Source: Actinomadura latina NBRC 106108 (GTDB taxonomy: Bacteria > Actinomycetota > Actinomycetes > Streptosporangiales > Streptosporangiaceae). From it: a DNA stretch of 38,973 nucleotides. Location: positions 1 to 38,973 of the forward strand of contig NZ_BCQS01000049.1 in the NCBI RefSeq assembly GCF_001552195.1, written 5' to 3'. Position numbers and translations under genes: made by a program. The notes under the pieces are model-generated. The model did not search any database, was not told the DNA's origin, and worked only from the letters and a program-made list of their open reading frames with translations. Shown one piece after another: positions 9,301 to 14,973 of this stretch; within the stretch, counting starts at the first letter, position 1, and every line of letters begins with the position of its first letter.

Positions 9301-12300
9301 GCGAACGCCGACTGCAGCACCATCGACGCCGTCATCCCCCGGCCGCCCGCCAGGCTCTCGATCGCGGCCGCCAGGTCCGGCCGCAGCTCGAAATCGACCA
9401 TCGCGCCGCGCAGGCTCGCCACCGCGGGCCGGGGACGGTCCGCCGGCAGCGCCATCGGCTGCACCACGTCCGCGAGCTCGTCGCGCCAGTACTCCAGCTG
9501 CCGCGCGACGAGGCTCGCGGGATCGGACTCGTCGCCCAGCAGGGCCCGCTGCCACAGCGCGTAGTCGGCGTACTGGACGGGCAGCGGGGCCCAGTCCGGC
9601 TCGCGCCCGGCGGCGCGGGCGCCGGCCGCCACCGCGATGTCGCGGGCGAACGCGGGCATCGACGCGCCGTCGCCGGCGATGTGGTGCACGATCATCACGA
9701 GTAGGTGCGTGCACCCGCCGGCGCCGTCGGCGATCCGCAGCAGCCGGCCGCGGACGGGGATCTCCGCCGCCAGGTCGAAGGGATGCCGGACCACGGCGGT
9801 CACCGCGGCGTCGCGGCCGGCCGCGTCCACGTCGACCTGCGGCAGTTCGAAGACCACCCGTTCCGGCGGCAGGACGCGCTGGTGGCCGATGCCCGACGCG
9901 TCCTCCAGGAACAGCGTCCGCAGGCTCTCGTGCCGGACGATGACGTCGGTGACCGCGGCCTCCAGCACGGCGCGGTCCACCTCGCCGGACAGCCGGACCG
10001 CGAACGGGATGTTGTAGGTGGCGGACGGGCCCTCGAACTTGTGGATGAACCACAGCCGCTGCTGGGCGTAGGAGAGCGGCACCCGCTCGGGGCGCTCCAC
10101 CGGGACGAGCGGCGGCCGCGTCCGCCCGTCCGACAGCCGGGCGACGAGGCCGGCCACCGTCGGGGAGTCGAAGATCGCGGTGATCGGGAACTCGGCGTCC
10201 AGGGTGGCGCGGACGCGGGCCATCAGCCGGGTGGCGAGCAGCGACTGGCCGCCGAGCGCGAAGAAGTCGTCGTCGACGCCGACCCGGTCCACGCCCAGCA
10301 CTTCCGCGAACAGCCCGGCGAGGGCGTCCTCGCGCGCGGTCCGCGGCGCGCGGTAGGGGCGGTTCGCGGCCTCCGGCGCCGGCAGGGCCCTGCGGTCGAG
10401 CTTCCCGTTGGGCGTCAGCGGGAACCGGTCCAGCACCATGGTGACGGCCGGGACCATGAACTCCGGCAGCCGCGCGGCGGCGTGGCGGCGGAGTTCGTCC
10501 ACGTCGACCGCGGCCGGCGCCCGCTCCGCCGCGCGCGCCGGGACCACGTACGCCACCAGCCTCTTCGCGGCGTCCGCGCCGTGCGCCACCACCGCGGCCC
10601 GCCCGACCCGCGGGTGGGCCAGCAGGGCCGCCTCGACCTCGGCCGGTTCGATGCGGATGCCCCGCACCTTGACCTGCTCGTCGGCGCGGCCGGCGTACTC
10701 CAGGTCGCCGGTTCCGCCGGCGCCGGACGGCGGGAGCCGCCGCACGAGGTCGCCGGTGCGGTACAGGACGCCGCCGGGCCGCTCACCGAACGGGTCGGCG
10801 ACGAACCGGGACGCGGTCAGGCCGGGGCGCCGGAGATAGCCGCGGCCCACGACGTCCCCGCCGACGTAGAGCTCACCGGTCACGCCCACCGGGACGGGGC
10901 GCAGGCCGGGCCCGAGGACGTACATGCGGACGCCGTCCAGCGGGCTTCCGATCGGCACCGGCCCGTCCGGGTGGACGCCGGCCGGGACCTCGAACACCGA
11001 GTCGTAGAACGTCTCGGACTGCCCGAAGGAGTTCACCACCCGGACGTCCGGCCACACCGCGCGCACCCGGTTCACCAGCGACATCGGCAGCGCCTCGCCG
11101 GCGAACACCAGCGTCTCCACCCGCACCCGGCCGGCGATCTCGTCCAGCAGCTCCGCGAACACCGACGGGACCGTCGAGATCACGCCGCCCGACCACTCCG
11201 CCCGCTCGGCCAGCACCAGCACGTCCCGCACCAGCTCGACGCAGCCGCCGCTGATCAGCGTCGAGAGCAGCTCGAACACCGACACGTCGAAGGCCACCGA
11301 CGTGCTCGCCAGGACCCGCGAACCCGGGCCGATCCCGGCGCGGGCGGCCAGCTCGCCCGCCGCCGCGACGACGTTGCGCTGCGAGATCCCGACGCCCTTC
11401 GGCTCGCCCGTCGAGCCGGACGTGTAGATCACGTACGCCAGGTTCTCCGGCCGGGCGGCGCGCGGGGCGGCGTCCTCGTGCGGCCCGGCCTGGGAGTCCA
11501 CCCGCAGGCGGGGGACGCCGGCGGGCAGCGTGCCCTCCGTCGTCCCGTCCACGACGACCAGGCGGGGCCGCGCGTCGGCGAGCACCGCGTCCAGCCGCCC
11601 GCCCGGGTACCGCGGGTCGATCGGCAGGTGGGCGCCGCCCGCCTGCCACACCGCCAGGACGGCCACCACGAGGTCCATCGTCCGCGGCAGCGCCACGCCC
11701 ACGAGCACGTCCGGACCCACGCCCGCCGCCGCGAGCCGCCGCGCCAGCGCCGAGACCCGGACATCGAGCTCGCGGTACGTCAGCTCCGCGCCGTCGCACA
11801 CCACGGCGACGGCACCCGGGGACGCCTCCACCTGCCGCGCCACCAGCGACATGACCGTGGCGCCGGCGGCGTCCGGCGCGTCCCCGGCGCCCGGCGCCTC
11901 GGCGGACGGCATCAGCCGGTCCCGCTCGGCCGGCAGCAGCACGTCCACCACGGCGGCCGGCACCGCCGGGTCGGCCACCACCTGCTCCAGCACCCGGACG
12001 AACCGCTCGGCGATCTCCTCGGCCGTCTCCCGGTCGAACAGCTCCGCCGAGTACGCCAGGCGTCCCGGCGGCGTCCCGTCTCCGGGTTCCGGGCGGAACT
12101 CGTTCATCGTCAGTGTCAGATCACATCCGGCCGGTTCCACGGGGGCGGCGCCGGACGGCACGAACATCACCTGGAACAGCGGGTGGTACGCCGGCGACCG
12201 CTCGAAATCCAGCAGTTCCACCAGGCGCTCGAACCGCACATCCGCATTCTCACCGGCCGCGCGCGTCTTCTCCCGAACCCGGTCGAGCACCACGCCGAAC

Positions 12301-12647
12301 GCCGGGCTCCCCGACAGGTCCACCCGCAGCACCCACGGATCGGTCCGGCCGGCCGCCAGCGAGCCGATGACCACATCGTCGCCGGCGCCCAGCCGAGACA
12401 GCAGCACCGCGAACGCCGACTGGAAGACCATCGAAACCGTCGCGCCGCGGGCGCCCGCCAGCTCCGCCGCGGCCGCCGCCAGCGCGGGCCGCAGCTCGAC
12501 GTCCACCGTCCCGCCGTCCGGACCCGCCACCGCCGGCCGCGCCCGGTCGGCCGGGAGCTCCGTCGGCTGCACCACACCCGCCAGCTCACCGCGCCAGTAC
12601 TCCAGCTGCCGGGCCGGCTCGCTTCGGTCCGCAGGGGGTGGGGTCAC
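3321..12647 (-). CDS. Nonribosomal peptide synthetase, (C)-A-T-C-A-T-E-C-(A)-T with truncated first C and eroded last A domain
   Basis: 3108 residues, starting at GTG 12647 with GGAG seven bases upstream; further upstream the frame no longer looks like an NRPS. Order: C-terminal half of a condensation domain (about 12-270, no HHxxxDG); A1 (about 290-760, TSGSTGEPKG near 410); T1 (GGQSLL near 801); complete C2 (HHIAGDG near 988); A2 (TSGSTGEPKG near 1478); T2 (GGDSIRS near 1883); epimerase (HHLAVDAVSW near 2086); C3 (HHVLFDG near 2586); a short A remnant (about 2890-3015); T3 (GGHSLRA near 3051). No thioesterase or reductase follows; the protein ends about 55 residues after T3. By alignment to GrsA both intact A domains give the same pocket code, D-V-F-S-V-A-S-Y-D-K, predicting the same monomer twice, the second epimerised to D. 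The code faintly recalls piperazate-type pockets, from memory and unverified. First gene of the operon, two bases from the flavoprotein. Confidence 0.95.
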   Translation of the reverse strand: MTPPPADRSEPARQLEYWRGELAGVVQPTELPADRARPAVAGPDGGTVDVELRPALAAAAAELAGARGATVSMVFQSAFAVLLSRLGAGDDVVIGSLAAGRTDPWVLRVDLSGSPAFGVVLDRVREKTRAAGENADVRFERLVELLDFERSPAYHPLFQVMFVPSGAAPVEPAGCDLTLTMNEFRPEPGDGTPPGRLAYSAELFDRETAEEIAERFVRVLEQVVADPAVPAAVVDVLLPAERDRLMPSAEAPGAGDAPDAAGATVMSLVARQVEASPGAVAVVCDGAELTYRELDVRVSALARRLAAAGVGPDVLVGVALPRTMDLVVAVLAVWQAGGAHLPIDPRYPGGRLDAVLADARPRLVVVDGTTEGTLPAGVPRLRVDSQAGPHEDAAPRAARPENLAYVIYTSGSTGEPKGVGISQRNVVAAAGELAARAGIGPGSRVLASTSVAFDVSVFELLSTLISGGCVELVRDVLVLAERAEWSGGVISTVPSVFAELLDEIAGRVRVETLVFAGEALPMSLVNRVRAVWPDVRVVNSFGQSETFYDSVFEVPAGVHPDGPVPIGSPLDGVRMYVLGPGLRPVPVGVTGELYVGGDVVGRGYLRRPGLTASRFVADPFGERPGGVLYRTGDLVRRLPPSGAGGTGDLEYAGRADEQVKVRGIRIEPAEVEAALLAHPRVGRAAVVAHGADAAKRLVAYVVPARAAERAPAAVDVDELRRHAAARLPEFMVPAVTMVLDRFPLTPNGKLDRRALPAPEAANRPYRAPRTAREDALAGLFAEVLGVDRVGVDDDFFALGGQSLLATRLMARVRATLDAEFPITAIFDSPTVAGLVARLSDGRTRPPLVPVERPERVPLSYAQQRLWFIHKFEGPSATYNIPFAVRLSGEVDRAVLEAAVTDVIVRHESLRTLFLEDASGIGHQRVLPPERVVFELPQVDVDAAGRDAAVTAVVRHPFDLAAEIPVRGRLLRIADGAGGCTHLLVMIVHHIAGDGASMPAFARDIAVAAGARAAGREPDWAPLPVQYADYALWQRALLGDESDPASLVARQLEYWRDELADVVQPMALPADRPRPAVASLRGAMVDFELRPDLAAAIESLAGGRGMTASMVLQSAFAVLLSRLGAGDDVVIGSPIAGRTDEALADLIGFFVNTWVLRVDLAGNPSFGSVLDRVRARALAAYENQDVPFERLVELLNPERSRAYHPLFQVMFVLQDAGWVHPAGAESGWALEPAVTETAKFDLTMTMNEVRAESGDRTLAGHLEYAVDLFDPETAEELARRFVRVLEQVVADPAVPVAVVDVLLPDERDALVPSGRSAVTAGDAATVVSLVAGRMAECPGAVAVECDGVELAYRDLDARASALARRLAAAGVGPDVLVGVALPRSADLVVALLAVWRSGGAYLPIDPRYPSARLDAVLTAARPRVVLVDGSTERLLPSGVRRMFVDPGEGEGEGGDGAGAGGVVRGPRPENLAYVMFTSGSTGEPKGVGISHRNVAAVVEELAARAGIGAGSRVLAGTSVAFDVSVFEIFSTLVSGGCVEVARDVLVLGEREKWSGGVISTVPSVFAELLDEVADRVRVETLVFAGEALPSSLVNRVRAAWPDVRVVNSFGQSETFYDSVFDVPAGVLRDGPVPIGSPLDGVRMHVLGPGLVPCPAGVTGELYVAGDVVGRGYAGQAGLTASRFVADPFAAAPGGRMYRTGDLVRRRPSRPGTPGAGELEYAGRADVQVKVRGIRIEPAEIEAVLLAHPMVSAATVVVLDTGTVKRLVGYVVPVRAADPGATTPAGAGAGFDVAFDTVPIDPRGLRQYVAARLPEFMVPAAFVVLDRMPLTRNGKLDRAALPAPVFESTGYRAPRTPAEVLIAGIYADVLGVDRVGADDDFFAVGGDSIRSIQVVARARAAGLSITTQDVFAHGSVADLAAVAGRAAGREVLEELDGGGVGRMPLLPIARFLLDSGPHISRYTQAMLLEPPIGIDPIGLAVTLDAVLDRHDMLRARLVPATDTATDSDAATDAGAVIEVDPPGTTAAAGLIHRVEMAGDPGDPAAVEAVRAGFDAAAGRLDPAAGVLVQCVWFDHGPGRRGRLAIVAHHLAVDAVSWQILVTDLNTAWQRVRLGKSAALPPVGTSARRWSHALRDEAVSQARAAELPRWLDTVRGPDPLLGDRPLDPAVDVVSTVQRVRVALPAAATEAVLTTLPARFRAGANDGLLTALALAVAVWRGRRGAPEPSTLLRLEGHGREESAVDGAELSRTVGWFATLFPVRLDVGGIDLAEAMRGGPAAGRAIKAVKEQLLAIPGKGIGYGLLRHLNPETAPALAAHPTGQIAFNYLGRVSAGTAPGHENGAAWRPVPGGEEIAPALDADMPVSATVDIGAAVTDGPGGPALRASFGFPAGAITRDAVRELAELWIEALTGLARHVGDPDAGGLTPSDVPLVPLRQRELEELERAHPGLADVWQVTPMQAGLLFHADLADAGSDVYHVQYVFHLRGAVDPARLRDAGRTLLDRHAILRSAFVTTPGGATVSVIRRAVELPWQDVDLTALDDAERPAAFERLLEADRAAGFDMAEPPMLRLMLAVTGPERYELVLTAHHVLFDGWSLPLLLRDLLWVYAAGDDSELPRVPSYRTFLAWLAARDRQESVDVWRTELDGVTEPTLLAGAASPPTAGVHDVEQIEVPLPVDAARRLARRAADLGITPNTVVQGAWALLLATMTGRTDAIFGATVSGRPAELPDVDAMLGLFINTVPVRARCAPGLTLAEYLADLQARQTALVDHQYIGLTEIYEALAVRSLFDTLLSFDSYPVDQAGLVQANLQTGMTITGLRTVAANNFPMAVVAAADPELRVSLKFRTDVFDRAAVELIAARMVRVFETVADAPGTRLGALDLLEPDERTRILRPFADMPVQPRVPAEPWAGDLAAAGSAVVLGPALRPVPVGAVGELYVTRAPDTGGPGDGPGEGPGEGPGDGPAETASRFVAAPLPDIPGARLYRTGALVRRVEDGLEYVGPANGRTAAAAPDRESGRNHRAPRNPGEEVLAGLFAEVLGLDRIGIDDDFFAFGGHSLRATWLISRIRSVIGVTVTMRTIFEFPTVAQLEPELRNSATSTRPKLRRMREE
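3765..3818. repeat. 12-bp tandem repeat inside the NRPS (Gly-Pro-rich linker)
   Basis: Four full units of gggccc[at]tcgcc plus a half unit (3765-3776, 3777-3788, 3789-3800, 3801-3812, 3813-3818). In the NRPS frame they encode alternating GDGP and GEGP, so copy-number change would stay in frame. The repeat lies inside the degraded third adenylation domain, at the site of its main loss. Confidence 0.9.
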
Positions 12648-13114
12648 GACAACAGCTCCGTTCCTGGTTGGACCGCTTCGTCCGGCGACGGCAGGCCGAT
12701 GTCCAGCGGCACGGTTCCCGGGGCGGGCCTCGGTGACGCTCCGGAGCCGTCGCCCGCCCGGTCCCGGAAAGGCCGTGGCGGGGCGAGTATCCGCGTCCCG
12801 GCGCGGTGAAAGCCAGAGCGGACGGCGCTCCGGCCGCGTGCGGATCCTCCGCACCCGGCCTCCGGCGGGCCCCGCGGCGGCCCCTCCCGGACCCGCTGAG
12901 CTGCACGTTTGATTTTGGCGCGGTTTGCCAACTCTTGATGGTTTGAGTAACTTGACCTCCGCCAAGGCGCTCACCAGGCGTTCTTGCCCCACCCGGCATG
13001 GCCGGTGGTGGCGGCGCGGTCCATGCGCCGTCCGGCGGCGCGTGAAGACCGCGTTCCGCCCGCGCCCTTCGTCAGGGCCTGACAACACAGCAGCGCCGCT
13101 CTCGTATCGCAGCG
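12648..13114. other. Divergent control region between the NRPS operon and the riboswitch gene, with a candidate operator
   Basis: No convincing gene lies in these 467 bases. The only AT-rich patch (about 12905-12960) contains an inverted repeat, TTGGC-N7-GCCAA at 12915-12931, which could be an operator for the NRPS operon; I could not fix -10/-35 boxes with confidence. A second palindrome, GTCAGG-G-CCTGAC at 13071-13083, lies just before the riboswitch and may belong to the promoter of the wall-hydrolase gene. A TTG-started 95-codon frame (12931-12644) overlaps the NRPS GTG by four bases but does not look like a protein. Confidence 0.45.
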
Positions 13115-13236
13115 GCACCGCCGAGTCCGCCTTCGCGCGGAGCCGGGGACCCACCCTCACCGGGGTGAATCGGCCTGCCTCCAGGCCGTAGGGCGACTTC
13201 CACGTCCGAACCCGTCAGCTAACCCGGTAGGCGGCA
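13115..13236 (+). promoter_or_regulatory. Cyclic di-AMP riboswitch (ydaO/yuaA type)
   Basis: The stretch shows the conserved blocks of the ydaO aptamer in order: CCGCCGAG (from 13118), a GC hairpin leading to GGGGACCCA (about 13146), GGGGTGAAT (about 13162), and the 3' block GAACCCGTCAGCTAAC followed by GGTAGGCGG (ending 13234). The 5' CCGCC can pair with the 3' GGCGG to close the P1 stem. In this class c-di-AMP binding normally turns expression off, and actinobacterial members often control wall hydrolases. The aptamer ends only eight bases before the ribosome site AAGGAG, with no room for a separate terminator, so control is probably at translation (inference). Confidence 0.92.
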
Positions 13237-13257
13237 TATGGAAGAAGGAGCCCCCCT

Positions 13258-13878
13258 TTGAAAGGCAAGCACAGCAAACGTTCGGGCCGTCTCGGCCTGA
13301 GCCCCCGCGCCAATGGCGCACTGGTCGGTCTCGCCGTGTTCGGTGTGGCCGCCACGAGCGTGCACGCGGTGAAGGCGCCGCAGGAGCCGGGCACGACGGT
13401 CGCCGCCGTCCACACCATTCCGAAGCCGCGGAAGGCCGCGCCGGCCGAGTCCGAGCCGGACGAGCGGTCGCAGGTCATCAAACGCGCCAAGGCGTGGAAT
13501 CCGCACTCCGGGGACCGGGTGCCCTACAGCCAGACCGGCTACCACGAGGGCTACCGGACCGACTGCTCCGGATTCGTCGCCATGACTCTGGGGCTGCCGA
13601 AGCCCGGGCCGAACACGGTCGGGCTGACGTCGTCGCGGTTCACCGAGCGCATCAAGATGTCCGAGCTCAAGAAGGGCGACCTCGTCATGGACGCCGAGGG
13701 CACCAACACGACCCGGCACGTCGTCATCTTCGAGAAGTGGGCCGACGGCGAGCACACGTCCTACTGGGCGTACGAGCAGCGCGGCCGTTACGGTACCGAT
13801 TACCGGACGCGCGACTACGGCCTGTCGTCCGGCAGCGAGTACAAGGCCTACCGCCCGGTGAAGCTCAGCGACGCCTGA
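13258..13878 (+). CDS. Secreted NlpC/P60-like cell-wall hydrolase
   Basis: 206 residues. The start is TTG, with AAGGAG seven bases upstream; the ATG at 13238 opens only a seven-codon frame ending TGA across the TTG. Residues 1-38 are a signal peptide: basic MKGKHSKRSGR, hydrophobic ALVGLAVFGVAATS, likely cleavage after VHA. A Pro-rich spacer (about 40-75) leads to a compact catalytic domain with Cys103 in TDCSGFV and His154 in RHVVIF, the usual Cys-His pair of NlpC/P60 peptidases that cut peptide stems in peptidoglycan. No SH3, LysM or other wall-binding module is present. It probably acts outside the membrane during growth, germination or wall turnover. It is preceded by a c-di-AMP riboswitch, which fits a lytic enzyme that must be held in check, and followed by a strong terminator. 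Confidence 0.88.
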   Translation: MKGKHSKRSGRLGLSPRANGALVGLAVFGVAATSVHAVKAPQEPGTTVAAVHTIPKPRKAAPAESEPDERSQVIKRAKAWNPHSGDRVPYSQTGYHEGYRTDCSGFVAMTLGLPKPGPNTVGLTSSRFTERIKMSELKKGDLVMDAEGTNTTRHVVIFEKWADGEHTSYWAYEQRGRYGTDYRTRDYGLSSGSEYKAYRPVKLSDA

Positions 13879-13907
13879 GGGGCGTCCCGGTCGTTCCCAG
13901 CGGAACG

Positions 13908-13951
13908 GCGGGCCCGGAGAGCGGGGGCGAGTTCCTGCTCTCCGGGCCCGC
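13908..13951. terminator. Bidirectional terminator hairpin between convergent genes
   Basis: A perfect 15-bp inverted repeat (gcgggcccggagagc, 13908-13922, against 13937-13951) with a 14-base loop fills the 90-base gap between the wall-hydrolase stop and the hpnH stop. There is no T-tract, as is common in actinomycetes. It can serve both strands. Confidence 0.88.
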
Positions 13952-13968
13952 GATTCCGGGCACTCCGG

Positions 13969-14973
13969 TCAGGTGTCGCGCATGGCCCGGATGGACTCCT
14001 TCAGGGAGCCGACGGTGGCCATGACCGCCGTGGGCTCGTAGCCGCAGTGCGCCATGCAGTTGGCGCAGCGCGGGTCGCGGCCCCGGCCGTAGGACTCCCA
14101 GTCGGTCTCGTCGAGGAGTTCCTGGTAGGTCTGCGTGTAGCCATCCGACATCAGGTAGCAGGGACGCTGCCAGCCGAAGAGCGAGTAGGACGGGATCGCC
14201 CACGCCGTGCACGGGAAGTCGACCTTGCCCTCCAGGAAGTCCAGGAACAGCGGCGAGTGGTTGAGCCGCCAGCGCTTGCGGTTCCCGCCGGCGAACGCCT
14301 TGCTGAACAATTCGCGGGTCTCCTGGACGCCGAGGAAGTGCTCCTGGTCGGGCGCCTTGTCATAGGCGTACCCCGGCGAGATCATCATCTCGTCGACCTT
14401 CAGGTCGTCGTTGAGGTAGTTCATGACGTCGATGACGGTCTGCGGCGTGTCCGTGTTGAAGATGGTCGTGTTGGTGGTGACCCGGAAGCCGCGCCGCTGG
14501 CACTCCTTGATGGCGGCGACGGCGTCGTCGAAGACGCCCTCCTTGCAGACGGATTCGTCGTGCCGCTCCCGCAGCCCGTCGATGTGCACCGCCCACGCGA
14601 AGTACGGCGACGGCGTGAACTTGTCGATATGGCGGGGAATGAGCACCGCGTTCGTGCACAGGAAGACGAACTTCTTGCGCTTCACGAGCTCGTTCACTAT
14701 CTCGTGGATCTGCGGGTGCATGAGCGGTTCACCGCCCGCGATCGACACCATCGGCGCGCCGCATTCCTCGATGGCGGCGACGGCCTGCTCGACGGGCATG
14801 CGCCTTTTCAGCGTGTCGGCCGGGTGCTGGATCTTCCCGCAGCCCGCGCAGGCGAGATTGCACGCGAACAGCGGTTCCAGTTCGGCGATGAGCGGATACT
14901 TCTCCCTGCCGCGCATCTTGTTGCGGAGGATATAGGTTCCGATGCGAAGGCTCTGGCGAAGCGGCATGCTCAT
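13969..14973 (-). CDS. hpnH: HpnH, radical SAM adenosyl-hopene transferase
   Basis: 334 residues. HpnH joins the 5'-deoxyadenosyl group of SAM to hopene, giving adenosylhopane, the first step of hopanoid side-chain extension. The radical-SAM CxxxCxxC motif is CNLACAGC (Cys38, Cys42, Cys45), followed by the SAM-contacting SIAGGEPLMHP and, at the C-terminus, a Cys-rich CANCMAHCGYEP as in the SPASM-like tails of the family. Length and overall sequence match HpnH closely. The ATG at 14973 has AAAGGAGG ten bases upstream and overlaps the preceding stop (ATGA), so translation is coupled to the hpnG/ispH fusion. It is the last gene of the hopanoid operon and ends just before the 13908-13951 hairpin. 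Confidence 0.96.
   Translation of the reverse strand: MSMPLRQSLRIGTYILRNKMRGREKYPLIAELEPLFACNLACAGCGKIQHPADTLKRRMPVEQAVAAIEECGAPMVSIAGGEPLMHPQIHEIVNELVKRKKFVFLCTNAVLIPRHIDKFTPSPYFAWAVHIDGLRERHDESVCKEGVFDDAVAAIKECQRRGFRVTTNTTIFNTDTPQTVIDVMNYLNDDLKVDEMMISPGYAYDKAPDQEHFLGVQETRELFSKAFAGGNRKRWRLNHSPLFLDFLEGKVDFPCTAWAIPSYSLFGWQRPCYLMSDGYTQTYQELLDETDWESYGRGRDPRCANCMAHCGYEPTAVMATVGSLKESIRAMRDT

Noticed and set aside
3486..9704. A 2072-codon open frame on the plus strand across the NRPS
   Set aside because: It is the antisense shadow of a GC-rich gene; it is rich in Arg, Gly, Asp and His with no domain, while the minus strand encodes clear NRPS motifs throughout.
12644..12931. A 95-codon frame whose stop overlaps the NRPS start by four bases
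   Set aside because: TTG start, Pro/Arg/Gly-rich translation, no family resemblance and no clear codon bias. The overlap is probably chance.
12648..13160. Extending the NRPS start upstream to an in-frame ATG at 13160
   Set aside because: The added residues are Arg/Pro-rich and unlike any condensation domain, and the extension would run across the AT-rich control region into the riboswitch DNA.
13908..13951. 15-bp inverted repeat as an attachment site or transposon end
   Set aside because: It sits between two convergent stops with a short loop, as expected of a terminator; no integrase or transposase is nearby.
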